A program made the position numbers and the translations under genes. Positions 53,784 through 62,901 of a DNA stretch of 64,000 bases are shown here, in pieces. The stretch covers positions 1,364,001 to 1,428,000 of the forward strand of contig NZ_AP027764.1 in the NCBI RefSeq assembly GCF_036503815.1, given 5' to 3'. A model generated the notes under the pieces. The model saw nothing but the letters and a program-made list of their open reading frames with translations. It ran no database searches and was not told the origin of the DNA. This DNA comes from Escherichia coli (lineage in GTDB: Bacteria; Pseudomonadota; Gammaproteobacteria; Enterobacterales; Enterobacteriaceae). Every line of letters starts with the position of its first letter. The first letter of the stretch is position 1.

Positions 53784-55247
53784 TTACATCTTGGTATAAG
53801 GCTTAAAGCGTTCCTGCAGCTGGCGCAACTGGTCGATGCGCGCATCGTAACGCGCTTGTTGCAGGCTGCCTAATTTCACCTGCGAACTGGCGCTGCTCAA
53901 CAAGGAAATGGCCTGATCGAGTCGCCCGGCGAGCGCATAACCTTCTGCTCGCGCTGCCAGTTCCTGATCGCGATTATTTAGCGCGGCCTCCGCCTGTGCC
54001 AGTAAATCCCAGCCATTGCTGTCATCTTTGTTGTTAAAAGTGTAGCGATTCAGAATATTGGCCGCTTCCTGTGGTTGACCCCCTTGCAGATAAGCGTTCG
54101 CCAGGTTGAGCTGCAACACCGGATTAGTACGCAAATCGCGGGCATTTTTCAGCCTGTTAATCGCCTCATTGGCTTTGTTTTGCCCAAGGTCGATATCGGT
54201 AGCCAGATCGAGATACCATGCGTTGCCAGGTTCTGCCGCCAGTAACGGTTGCAGCGTTTTACGCGCTTCGTCGTATTTATTGGCTTCCATCGCCTGTAAA
54301 GCACGACCATATTGCGCCGCTCGTTGCTGACGAACGTTTCCTTTCGCCCATTCATCCAGCAAATCACTGGTGAGCTGATTACGTCCGGAATTATACATCC
54401 CCAGTGTGCGCGCTTTTGCCAGATAGAAATCTTCCGATGACTGCACCACCATCGGGCGCATCTGATTGGCACGGTTGCGGGCATCTGCCAGACGACTTTC
54501 CGGCAACGGGTGAGTCAATAAAATTTCCGGCGGACGCGAGGAGTAACGCGCCTGATCGAGCAATTTTTCGAGGAAGGTCGGCATCGCCTGCGGATCGAAT
54601 CCTGAGCGTTGCAGCACCTGAATACCAATGCGATCCGCTTCCTGTTCATTTTGCTGGGTGAAGCTGATCATCCCCTGGCGCGTTCCCGCCAGTGTACCGG
54701 TCAGCGCTGCCATCCCCGCCTGCGGACTGGCCATCGCCAGTAAAATAGAACCTAACGCGCCGACCCAGGTCAGCGGCGCGCTGCGCTGTTGATCTTCCAT
54801 CGCTCGCGCCAGGTGACGTTGGGTGACGTGGGAGATTTCGTGCGCCATAACTGAAGCCAGTTGGCTTTCGTTATCGGAATAACGGAACAGGGCAGAGTGC
54901 AGCACCACGTTGCCGCCAAAGAAAGCAAAGGCGTTAATTTCGTCGTTATTGATCAAAAAGAAATGAAACGGTGTCTTAACCGAATTGGCATGCGAAACCA
55001 GACGCATCCCCAGCGAATTAATGTACTGCGTTAACAACGGGTCATTAATTAACGGCGCACTGCCGCGTAATTGGCGGACATAATAGTCGCCCATCTGCAT
55101 TTCCTGACCAATGGAAAGCGTGCTTCCTGCGGAGGTTCCCATATCCGGCAAGGTGTCTGCGCTATCGGCAAACGCCGGGGCTACCTGACCGATAGTCATA
55201 GCAGCAATGAGGGTAGCAACCAGGTTTTTTTTCAACTGCCTGAACAT
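53784..55247 (-). CDS. bepA: BepA, periplasmic metalloprotease and chaperone
   Basis: BepA helps assemble LptD and degrades misassembled outer-membrane proteins. The 487-residue protein has a signal peptide (cleavage near AFA, about residue 27), an M48 zinc protease domain with HEISH (His136, Glu137, His140) and the third ligand in NEQEADRIG, and a C-terminal TPR domain (about 310-480). Length equals E. coli BepA. It is divergent from perM and upstream of yfgD. Confidence 0.96.
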   Translation of the reverse strand: MFRQLKKNLVATLIAAMTIGQVAPAFADSADTLPDMGTSAGSTLSIGQEMQMGDYYVRQLRGSAPLINDPLLTQYINSLGMRLVSHANSVKTPFHFFLINNDEINAFAFFGGNVVLHSALFRYSDNESQLASVMAHEISHVTQRHLARAMEDQQRSAPLTWVGALGSILLAMASPQAGMAALTGTLAGTRQGMISFTQQNEQEADRIGIQVLQRSGFDPQAMPTFLEKLLDQARYSSRPPEILLTHPLPESRLADARNRANQMRPMVVQSSEDFYLAKARTLGMYNSGRNQLTSDLLDEWAKGNVRQQRAAQYGRALQAMEANKYDEARKTLQPLLAAEPGNAWYLDLATDIDLGQNKANEAINRLKNARDLRTNPVLQLNLANAYLQGGQPQEAANILNRYTFNNKDDSNGWDLLAQAEAALNNRDQELAARAEGYALAGRLDQAISLLSSASSQVKLGSLQQARYDARIDQLRQLQERFKPYTKM

Positions 55248-55459
55248 AACCTCTGTCCTGTGTTTCTGGAGATAGTCATTTGACCGATACTGTGAAATAT
55301 CGTTCCCACCGCGCCGCCTTTGAGTGTAACGGCGAAGATTAGCCCACTCAAATGACTTTTCAGTTTCCTGAATCCGTCATAAAAAGCGAAGTCTTTTTTG
55401 TGACATTTCGATACAATTGCGGATCGCAATCCCGCTCTTGAGGTTCAGGGAAGGTCTTT

Positions 55460-56521
55460 ATGCTCGAAATGTTGATGCAATGGTATCGCCGCCGTTTTAG
55501 TGACCCGGAAGCGATTGCCTTGCTGGTTATTTTAGTTGCCGGATTTGGCATTATCTTTTTCTTTAGCGGCCTACTCGCACCGTTGCTGGTGGCGATTGTG
55601 CTGGCCTATTTACTGGAATGGCCAACCGTGCGCCTGCAATCTATTGGCTGCTCCCGACGTTGGGCGACATCGATTGTATTGGTCGTTTTCGTCGGTATTT
55701 TGCTGCTGATGGCGTTCGTGGTAATGCCTATCGCCTGGCAACAGGGCATCTACTTAATCCGTGATATGCCGGGGATGCTCAATAAGCTTTCTGACTTTGC
55801 CGCCACGTTGCCGCGCCGCTATCCGGCGTTAATGGACGCGGGCATTATTGATGCAATGGCCGAAAATATGCGCAGTCGGATGCTTACCATGGGCGATTCG
55901 GTGGTGAAAATTTCCCTCGCCTCGCTGGTCGGTTTGCTGACCATTGCCGTCTATCTGGTGCTGGTACCATTGATGGTCTTCTTCCTGCTGAAAGACAAAG
56001 AGCAAATGTTGAACGCCGTTCGTCGGGTGCTACCGCGTAACCGCGGACTGGCAGGACAGGTGTGGAAGGAGATGAATCAACAAATCACCAACTATATCCG
56101 CGGCAAAGTGCTGGAGATGATCGTGGTGGGGATTGCCACCTGGCTGGGATTCTTACTCTTCGGGCTGAACTATTCGCTGCTGCTGGCGGTGCTGGTCGGC
56201 TTCTCGGTACTTATTCCGTACATTGGTGCATTTGTGGTGACCATTCCGGTGGTTGGCGTGGCGCTATTCCAGTTTGGTGCTGGCACGGAATTCTGGAGCT
56301 GCTTCGCGGTGTATCTGATCATTCAGGCGCTGGACGGCAACCTGTTAGTACCTGTGTTGTTCTCCGAAGCGGTTAACCTGCATCCGCTGGTCATTATTTT
56401 ATCAGTAGTGATCTTCGGTGGTTTGTGGGGATTCTGGGGCGTATTCTTCGCCATTCCATTGGCGACGCTGATCAAAGCCGTGATTCACGCCTGGCCCGAT
56501 GGGCAAATCGCGCAAGAATAA
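55460..56521 (+). CDS. perM: PerM, AI-2E-family membrane protein
   Basis: This 353-residue inner-membrane protein belongs to the AI-2E transporter/permease family, with about seven to eight membrane segments and the family motif region PxxxxxxxGFxxxIPYIGAF. Its substrate is unknown; the name reflects a permease prediction. Length equals E. coli PerM (YfgO). It is divergent from bepA across a 212-base gap and converges on focB, with a hairpin between them. Confidence 0.92.
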   Translation: MLEMLMQWYRRRFSDPEAIALLVILVAGFGIIFFFSGLLAPLLVAIVLAYLLEWPTVRLQSIGCSRRWATSIVLVVFVGILLLMAFVVMPIAWQQGIYLIRDMPGMLNKLSDFAATLPRRYPALMDAGIIDAMAENMRSRMLTMGDSVVKISLASLVGLLTIAVYLVLVPLMVFFLLKDKEQMLNAVRRVLPRNRGLAGQVWKEMNQQITNYIRGKVLEMIVVGIATWLGFLLFGLNYSLLLAVLVGFSVLIPYIGAFVVTIPVVGVALFQFGAGTEFWSCFAVYLIIQALDGNLLVPVLFSEAVNLHPLVIILSVVIFGGLWGFWGVFFAIPLATLIKAVIHAWPDGQIAQE

Positions 56522-56525
56522 TCTT

Positions 56526-56559
56526 CAGCCCGACGAACTGTTTCGCCGGGCTGATTTTT
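56526..56559. terminator. Terminator between perM and focB
   Basis: CAGCCCGACG (56526-56535) pairs with CGCCGGGCTG (56544-56553) with one mismatch, followed by ATTTTTA. It serves the convergent genes perM and focB. Confidence 0.75.
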
Positions 56560-57406
56560 AGGGTTCCTGACGTAAATAAATAGCCCGATAACAAATACTC
56601 ACCAGCACTGCACTGCCGATAATATTACCCAGCATCACCGGGAGCAGATTGGCGGTAATAAAATGGCTGACCGTCAGTGCCGGAAAATTGTCTGCGCTAC
56701 TGTGCGCCAGTTGCCAGAAGGAGGTAGGGGCGAAATGGCGAATGGCAATGGCGAACGGAATCACAAACAAATTGGCGATACAGTGCTCAAAGCCACTGGC
56801 GACAAACAGGGTAATGGGCAAAATCATGGCGACGATTTTGTCGCATAACGAACGCCCGCAATAACTCATCCACAGCGCCAGACAAACCATCAGATTGCAC
56901 ATAATGCCGAGGCTGACTGATTCAGTAAATGTATGATGCATTTTGCCCTCGGCGCAGTGTAAAACCGCGACTCCCCACATCGCGTTTTCACTCATCACCA
57001 GCCCGGAAAACCAGATTAACAAACTGAAACAGGCAATACCTGCCAGATTACCGCAGGCCACCAGAAGTGCATTAATCAGCCATGTTCGCAAGCTAATAAC
57101 GCCCCGACTTTTTGCCATCACCGTCATTACCGACGAGGTGAACAGGCTGGTGCCGCAAACCGCCAGCAAAATAAAGCCGAGTGTAAAGCAAAGGCCACCC
57201 ACCAGATGGGTTAATGCCTGTGAAGACGGGGCATCGGCGATAACGGTAAGGTAAAAAGTAAATCCGATCGCCATAAACACGCCTGCGGACATCGCCATTA
57301 AAAAGACCGACACTTTGCTGCGGGCAATTTTATGGGCGGCAATCCGTTCAGCGATTGCCGCTTTTCTGGCGCTCAACTGCAAGTCGAAAGAGAGTTTGTT
57401 TCTCAT
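56558..57406 (-). CDS. focB: FocB, formate transporter
   Basis: FocB is a 282-residue member of the formate/nitrite transporter family with six predicted membrane segments. It contains the family signature regions AIGFTFYL and NLAGIACF. It is the last gene of the hyf operon and is thought to move formate for the formate hydrogenlyase-like complex. It starts 21 bases after hyfR. Length equals E. coli FocB. Confidence 0.95.
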   Translation of the reverse strand: MRNKLSFDLQLSARKAAIAERIAAHKIARSKVSVFLMAMSAGVFMAIGFTFYLTVIADAPSSQALTHLVGGLCFTLGFILLAVCGTSLFTSSVMTVMAKSRGVISLRTWLINALLVACGNLAGIACFSLLIWFSGLVMSENAMWGVAVLHCAEGKMHHTFTESVSLGIMCNLMVCLALWMSYCGRSLCDKIVAMILPITLFVASGFEHCIANLFVIPFAIAIRHFAPTSFWQLAHSSADNFPALTVSHFITANLLPVMLGNIIGSAVLVSICYRAIYLRQEP

Positions 57407-57427
57407 GCATACTCCTGCAAAAACAGA

Positions 57428-59440
57428 TTACAACACCTCGCGAACCGAGATCCCCAGCCGCTGCATTCGTGATAGCAGCGTGGTGCGCTTCATCCCTAAT
57501 CGCGTCGCCGCGCCACGGGGCCCGGCAACAATGCCATTGGTTTCTCGCAATACCTGAACAATGCGCTGACGTTCTTCTTCGTCATTCTCTGGCGTCGTCG
57601 GGTGCAGTAACTGCGCCATTGAACTGCGAAGCGCTGAATCTTCATTTAGCGTCGGCAGTAAACGGCTTTGTCGGACATTAAGATGTAAATTCAGACTGTT
57701 ACCGCGAGTCAGTAGTACCGCTCGCTCAATCACGTTTTCCAGCTCGCGCACGTTGCCCGGCCAGTCCCACGACATCAACTGGCGTAGCGCCTCGGTCGGG
57801 ATGGCGTCAATTGCGCGATTCATATGGCGCGCCATTTTTTGCGTGAAATGCTTTGCTAAAAGAGGGATATCTTCCGGACGGTCGCGCAGTGGCGGCAGTT
57901 CCAGTGGGAAGACATTCAGGCGATAAAAGAGATCGCTGCGAAACTGGCGATCTTCAACCATTTGCCACAAATCACGGTTGGTGGCGGCAATGACTCTGAC
58001 ATTCACCGGGATCGTTCTACTCCCACCGAGACGCTCAATTTCCCGCTCCTGTAATACGCGCAGCAGTTTAGGCTGAAGTTCTAACGGCAGATCGCCAATT
58101 TCATCGAGAAACAACGTGCCACCATCGGCAATTTCAAAACGACCGCGATGGGTATTAATCGCACCAGTAAATGCCCCTTTGTCATGACCGAATAACTCAC
58201 TTTCCAGAAGACTGGCGGGGATGGCAGCGCAGTTGATTTTGACCAGTGGCTTGTCGCGTCGTGGGCTAAGTTGATGGATCGCTCTGGCGATCACCTCTTT
58301 GCCGGTTCCGGTTTCACCACAAATCAACACCGTACTGTCGCTCTTCGCCACAATATCTACCTGCTGGAGCAAATCTTCCATTGCCTGGCTTTGATAGATA
58401 ATGTCACCGACGCCCAGATTCGAAAGGAGCTGCTCGCTAAGCTGGTGGTTTTCTTGCTGCAAGCTTTCCTGCAAATCGGTCATGCTACGCCAGGCATCGG
58501 CATTGCCAACGGCAATAGCGATGCGATCGGCAATATGTTGCAGTAGCTGGCAGTTTTCCTCCCCAAAGAGAGTGGAAGAGGTATGCGCCAGCAACAATGC
58601 ACCCGGTGTATGGTTGCCAAAGGTGAGCGGTATAAGGAGCGCAGATTCGCAGCCGTTAGATGCAAGTAAGTGTAATAACGGGTCGCGTTGCCAGAGAAAC
58701 AGATCGTCTGCACGGTGCGTCAAGGTCGGTTGTCGGGTTTGTAGCGTTTGTGTCAGCAATACACTTTCGCCAGGCATACAGCGTGGCAGACTCGCACAAT
58801 GTGAGGCAGAAAGATCGCTGCACCACAGGCTGAACTTCTCGTTCTTTCGATGATCGCCCAGTACCATACTGACTGAAGCCAGACCGAAAAAATGATGGAT
58901 CTCACGAGCGACGTCAGCGATCAGATCGTCGAGATCAAGATGTGACAACACTGCATTAGTGATATCCACCAGTACCCGATGATGATCGCGATCTTTCTCC
59001 AGCAAACGCAGCGCCACCTGCTGTTCTTCATCATTGAGCCATGATTGCAGAACCGGAGTGATTATGTGTGCCAGCCAGTTAAACAGTGTGCAATCCTGGG
59101 GAGTAAAACGATTGCCGTGGGTGCGAATAAAGCGTAGCTCCGCCATTCCACTACTGCCGAGAAGGACGGCGTGGCGCGAATAATCGACCATCTCGCCCTG
59201 ATACTCTGTTGTTGCCGTCACATCGCTGCCATCATCATGGTAGCGGTAATAGAAGTTGCTTTTGAGAACATGCAGTTCAATAAGTTGTACCGGGCTGAAC
59301 GGCGGCGGCAGCGGGATGAAGGCGCGTAATAAAGACGCCTTGCCGTGTTTCTGCGCTAACCGCTCCGCGAGCATTCCGTTTACCGCTTCAATTGTTATTC
59401 CTTGTGGCGGGGCAAACATCGCCTCGTCTGACATAGCCAT
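57428..59440 (-). CDS. hyfR: HyfR, sigma-54 activator of the hyf operon
   Basis: HyfR is an FhlA-like activator for RNA polymerase with sigma-54. The 670-residue protein has N-terminal GAF-type sensor regions (about 1-330), a central AAA+ domain with Walker A GETGTGKE, the sigma-54 contact loop GAFTGA, Walker B GGTLFLDEIGDL, and a C-terminal Fis-type helix-turn-helix (about 630-665). AAGGA precedes the chosen ATG by six bases. It lies 29 bases after hyfJ. Its expected response to formate is by analogy with FhlA. Confidence 0.95.
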   Translation of the reverse strand: MAMSDEAMFAPPQGITIEAVNGMLAERLAQKHGKASLLRAFIPLPPPFSPVQLIELHVLKSNFYYRYHDDGSDVTATTEYQGEMVDYSRHAVLLGSSGMAELRFIRTHGNRFTPQDCTLFNWLAHIITPVLQSWLNDEEQQVALRLLEKDRDHHRVLVDITNAVLSHLDLDDLIADVAREIHHFFGLASVSMVLGDHRKNEKFSLWCSDLSASHCASLPRCMPGESVLLTQTLQTRQPTLTHRADDLFLWQRDPLLHLLASNGCESALLIPLTFGNHTPGALLLAHTSSTLFGEENCQLLQHIADRIAIAVGNADAWRSMTDLQESLQQENHQLSEQLLSNLGVGDIIYQSQAMEDLLQQVDIVAKSDSTVLICGETGTGKEVIARAIHQLSPRRDKPLVKINCAAIPASLLESELFGHDKGAFTGAINTHRGRFEIADGGTLFLDEIGDLPLELQPKLLRVLQEREIERLGGSRTIPVNVRVIAATNRDLWQMVEDRQFRSDLFYRLNVFPLELPPLRDRPEDIPLLAKHFTQKMARHMNRAIDAIPTEALRQLMSWDWPGNVRELENVIERAVLLTRGNSLNLHLNVRQSRLLPTLNEDSALRSSMAQLLHPTTPENDEEERQRIVQVLRETNGIVAGPRGAATRLGMKRTTLLSRMQRLGISVREVL

Positions 59441-59469
59441 TAACAGTCCTTATTAATGAGAAATCCTTC

Positions 59470-59883
59470 TCACGCAATTTTTCTGGCCATCAGATAGATG
59501 GCCGGTTCCTGCACAATTTCATCCAACAGATGAATGAATTGAATGCTACGCGCCTGCCACACAGACGTCGCGTCATCTGCCAGTGGCGCGAATGCCCGGG
59601 TCAACAGGGCGGTGTGGCTGGCGTCAATAACAATCTCACCAAAGGTCATCACCCCCAGCATCTTACGTCGGGCTTGCTCCTCTTCGACCTGTGCAAGCCA
59701 ATCTTCGTATTCCGTCTGTGGGCAGCGGAAGGCGACATTCAGACAATCAATCACGCCAACGTGATGACCGATAGCCAACGAGTAATACATTACCTGGGAG
59801 CTGTGTTCCGGCATCTCGTCGCTACTGGCGATAAATTTTTTTCGCAGCGTCCAGAAAACAATTTCCCCGCACTCCTCAGCCAT
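59470..59883 (-). CDS. hyfJ: HyfJ, hydrogenase-4 accessory protein
   Basis: HyfJ is a 137-residue soluble protein similar to HycH, needed for maturation or assembly of the hydrogenase large subunit rather than for catalysis. No metal-binding motif or membrane segment is visible. It overlaps the end of hyfI by eight bases, so translation is coupled. Length equals E. coli HyfJ. Confidence 0.93.
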   Translation of the reverse strand: MAEECGEIVFWTLRKKFIASSDEMPEHSSQVMYYSLAIGHHVGVIDCLNVAFRCPQTEYEDWLAQVEEEQARRKMLGVMTFGEIVIDASHTALLTRAFAPLADDATSVWQARSIQFIHLLDEIVQEPAIYLMARKIA

Positions 59884-60634
59884 GTAACCCCCGGAGAACG
59901 CGAAAGAGTTGCTGAACGATACTATTGAGACGCGGATCGTCGGCTTCGCGCAACCAGGTGTTAACCCGATTTCCTGTAGGATCGTCGCTTAAATGGCGCA
60001 GGAGCCGATCGCAAATTTCTCGCCCCTGACGATAGCCCGCCAGCCGCCTCGCTTCTCGCTCAATGGCGATACGCTGTGATGGCGGGATCTGCGGCCACAG
60101 CGGTTGCATGGTCACCCCGGTGGGATCGCGATAATCCACCGCGTGAATCTTCTGTTGTAGCAAACCGAGCGCCACGGCGAAACCGTGAATGGTGGCGGCC
60201 GGTGTTGGCGGGCAGCCGGGGATCCAAACATCAATGGGGACAATGGTGTCGCTGCCGCCCCAGACGCTGTAGAGATCGTGGAAAATACCGCCGCCGACAC
60301 CGCACGCGCCGTAGGAAACACAGATTTTATGATCGGGGGCAGACTCATATGCCCGAAGTGCAGGCATACGCATCGCCCGGGTGACTGCGCCAGTAAATAA
60401 CAAAATATCGGCGTGACGAGGTGATGAAACAACCTTAATGCCAAAGCGTTCTGCGTCGAACACTGGCGTGATGGCGGCAAAAATTTCGATTTCACAGGCG
60501 TTGCAGCCGCCACAATCCACGCGATAAACGTAGGCCGAACGACGGATATCCTGTAGCAAATGCTGCTTCATCTTTTGCGTTTGTTCGTCCAGCGTGATGG
60601 GCTGGCTGACATGTTGCGTAAGCACTGGACTCAT
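59876..60634 (-). CDS. hyfI: HyfI, hydrogenase-4 small subunit
   Basis: HyfI is the small, Fe-S carrying subunit (252 residues) related to HycG and NuoB of complex I. The N2-type ligand region CGGCNACEIEIF is near residue 40, with later cysteines in SYGACGVGGG and PGCPPTP. It would pass electrons between HyfG and the ferredoxin-like subunits. It overlaps hyfH by four bases (ATGA type). Confidence 0.96.
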   Translation of the reverse strand: MSPVLTQHVSQPITLDEQTQKMKQHLLQDIRRSAYVYRVDCGGCNACEIEIFAAITPVFDAERFGIKVVSSPRHADILLFTGAVTRAMRMPALRAYESAPDHKICVSYGACGVGGGIFHDLYSVWGGSDTIVPIDVWIPGCPPTPAATIHGFAVALGLLQQKIHAVDYRDPTGVTMQPLWPQIPPSQRIAIEREARRLAGYRQGREICDRLLRHLSDDPTGNRVNTWLREADDPRLNSIVQQLFRVLRGLHG

Positions 60635-61176
60635 AGCTGCTCCTTAGCCACCAGCGGTTCATCTGTGTCGTCGTTGATCAGCGTCGCGCGTTGTTTGCAT
60701 TCCGGGCAGACGCTCGCTTGCGCCCACAACATTTCGCGGTTTTGTGGTGCATTTTGTTGCTGTGCCAACAGTTCTGCAGCCAGTGCGACGGTTTTTTGCG
60801 GGGCAAACGGGCGTTCGCAACGGCTGCAACGTTGTAGATGGAACGTCGCGCGGGTATAGAGATCGGCTTTATTGGTGACGGTCAGTTCAAAGTTATCAGT
60901 AAGCTGAATGGCTCTGGTCGGGCACACTTCTTCACAACGTCCGCAGTAAATACAACGCCCCAGATAGAGCTGCCAGGTGCGCGTATTTTGCTGGTCGTCG
61001 GTCTGGATAGTCAGCGCATTTGCCGGACAAGCACAGGCGCAGGCACCGCAGGCAATACATTGGCTGGGCATCAGGTCCGGTTTCCCGCGAAAGCCTGGGC
61101 TGACCTCCAGTGGCGCGAAGGGATATTTCACCGTCGCGGTTCCGGCGCGCATAATAGTTTTCAGTAACTTCAGCAT
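60631..61176 (-). CDS. hyfH: HyfH, ferredoxin-like electron carrier subunit
   Basis: HyfH (181 residues) is related to HycF/NuoI. It has two [4Fe-4S] motifs, CIACGACACACP and CIYCGRCEEVCP, and a C-terminal zinc-ribbon-like set (CSRCERPF and CPECKQRA) typical of HycF-like subunits. It carries electrons within the hydrogenase-4 complex on the cytoplasmic side of the membrane. It follows hyfG by nine bases. Confidence 0.96.
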   Translation of the reverse strand: MLKLLKTIMRAGTATVKYPFAPLEVSPGFRGKPDLMPSQCIACGACACACPANALTIQTDDQQNTRTWQLYLGRCIYCGRCEEVCPTRAIQLTDNFELTVTNKADLYTRATFHLQRCSRCERPFAPQKTVALAAELLAQQQNAPQNREMLWAQASVCPECKQRATLINDDTDEPLVAKEQL

Positions 61177-61185
61177 TTTCTGTCC

Positions 61186-62901
61186 TTACTTCAGCGGCGA
61201 ACGGTTACGATCAATGCCGTAGCGTTCGATCTCTTTATACGGTACGGTTTTTGACTGGCGCTTGCGCACATCAACCAGCGTCACACGGTCGGTACAGGAG
61301 TAGCAGGGATCAAGGCTACCGATAATCAGCGGTGCGTCAGAAACGGTATTGCCGCGCAGCATGTAACGCAGCACTGGCCAGTTGGCGTAGGTGGCGGCAC
61401 GACAGCGCCAGCGGAACAATTTTTGGTTATCACCGAGCATGCTCCAGTGCACGTCTTCACCGCGAGGCGCTTCAACAAAGCCCAGCGCGAATGCGTGAGG
61501 TTTATAGCTAAAGCCTTCGGTCAGCAGTGGGGTATCCGGCATGTTGTCGAGGGCAAATTCCAGCATTGCCAGCGAATCAAACGTCTCTTTGACACGGACC
61601 ATCACGCGGGAGAAGACATCGCCGCCGGTAAAGGTAAACAGCGTTTTTGGAATATTGCCGTAGTCGGCGTAGGGGTGATCAAAGCGCAAATCACGGGCAA
61701 AACCACTGCCACGGATCAGCGGCCCTACGGGGCTATAATCACGGGCGATTTGTCGGTCGAGAATGCCAATGCCCTGAGTGCGTTGTTCCATATTCGGCGT
61801 GGCAAGCAGCATCTCTACCAGCTCCGACACGTCGGCGCGCATCTCGCGCACCAGTTTCATCGTTTGCAGACGTTGCTCTTTGAGAATATCGCGGCGAACA
61901 CCACCAATCAGATTCAGACCGTAGGTTTTACGCGACCCGGTCAGCAATTCCGCCATCGTCATCGACTTTTCCCGCACGCGGAAAAATTGCATAAAACCGG
62001 TATCAAAACCAACAAAATGGCAGGAGAGGCCAAGGTTGAGCAAATGACTATGCAGCCGTTCGACTTCCAGCAGAATCGAGCGAATAGTATGCGCTCGTTG
62101 CGGCACCTCAATCCCCAGTGCATTTTCAACCGAGTTGGTATAGGCCACACTGTGGGCAAAACCGCAAATCCCACACACGCGGTCCGACAAGAAGGTCACT
62201 TCGTTGTAGCCCATCCGCGTTTCTGCCAGTTTCTCCATGCCGCGATGGACATAAAACAGGCGGTAATCAGCATCGACAATTTGCTCGCCATCCACAAACA
62301 AGCGGAAGTGACCTGGTTCATCGGAGGTGATATGCAGCGGGCCAACAGGGATCACCCGCGCATCGCTGTTGCCCTCGTTGATAAACGGATACGTTTCGGT
62401 ATCAGTCGTCGGTTCAGGGCGCAGTCGATAATCCATCGCGTCTTTGCGCAGCGGATGCATATCTTCCGGCCAGTCATCGGGCAACACCAGGCGACGCTGA
62501 TCCGGCAGGCCAACCGGAATCAGCCCGTACATATCGCGAATTTCTCGCTCGCCCCAGACCGCGGCAGGGACGCGCGGTGTGACTGACGGAAACTCCCGAC
62601 TGTCGGCATCGACCAGTGCCTTCACCACGATCCAGCATTTTTCGGCCCCTTCCATTGAAAGGGCATAATAAACCGCGTAATGACCGTTAAGTGTCCGCTC
62701 GTCGTTGCCAAACAGGACAGGAAGCCAGCCATCATATTGATAATAAAGATAATGTACAACGTCAGGCAGCAGATTTATTTTCACCGTAATGGTGACCTGT
62801 TCAGGCGTTTGTCGCTCTTCATCCAGCACCGCGCCGGGGAACTGCGTTTTCAGGGCGGCGAGAATCGCTTCGCCACGATTTGACGATGAATTAACGTTCA
62901 C
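61186..62901 (-). CDS. hyfG: HyfG, hydrogenase-4 large (NiFe) subunit
   Basis: HyfG is the 571-residue catalytic NiFe subunit, a fusion of NuoC-like (about 1-170) and NuoD-like (about 180-571) domains. The nickel site ligands are in RVCGICGFAHS and DPCYSCTDR, the last followed by a short C-terminal extension. The GTG start at 62901 is chosen because CGGAG lies seven bases upstream and it gives the E. coli length; it overlaps the hyfF end by 11 bases. An upstream in-frame start (62946) was rejected. Confidence 0.95.
   Translation of the reverse strand: MNVNSSSNRGEAILAALKTQFPGAVLDEERQTPEQVTITVKINLLPDVVHYLYYQYDGWLPVLFGNDERTLNGHYAVYYALSMEGAEKCWIVVKALVDADSREFPSVTPRVPAAVWGEREIRDMYGLIPVGLPDQRRLVLPDDWPEDMHPLRKDAMDYRLRPEPTTDTETYPFINEGNSDARVIPVGPLHITSDEPGHFRLFVDGEQIVDADYRLFYVHRGMEKLAETRMGYNEVTFLSDRVCGICGFAHSVAYTNSVENALGIEVPQRAHTIRSILLEVERLHSHLLNLGLSCHFVGFDTGFMQFFRVREKSMTMAELLTGSRKTYGLNLIGGVRRDILKEQRLQTMKLVREMRADVSELVEMLLATPNMEQRTQGIGILDRQIARDYSPVGPLIRGSGFARDLRFDHPYADYGNIPKTLFTFTGGDVFSRVMVRVKETFDSLAMLEFALDNMPDTPLLTEGFSYKPHAFALGFVEAPRGEDVHWSMLGDNQKLFRWRCRAATYANWPVLRYMLRGNTVSDAPLIIGSLDPCYSCTDRVTLVDVRKRQSKTVPYKEIERYGIDRNRSPLK

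Noticed and set aside
61423..62586. A 387-codon open frame on the plus strand opposite hyfG
   Set aside because: Antisense shadow; no start context and a His-, Gln- and Arg-rich translation without domains.
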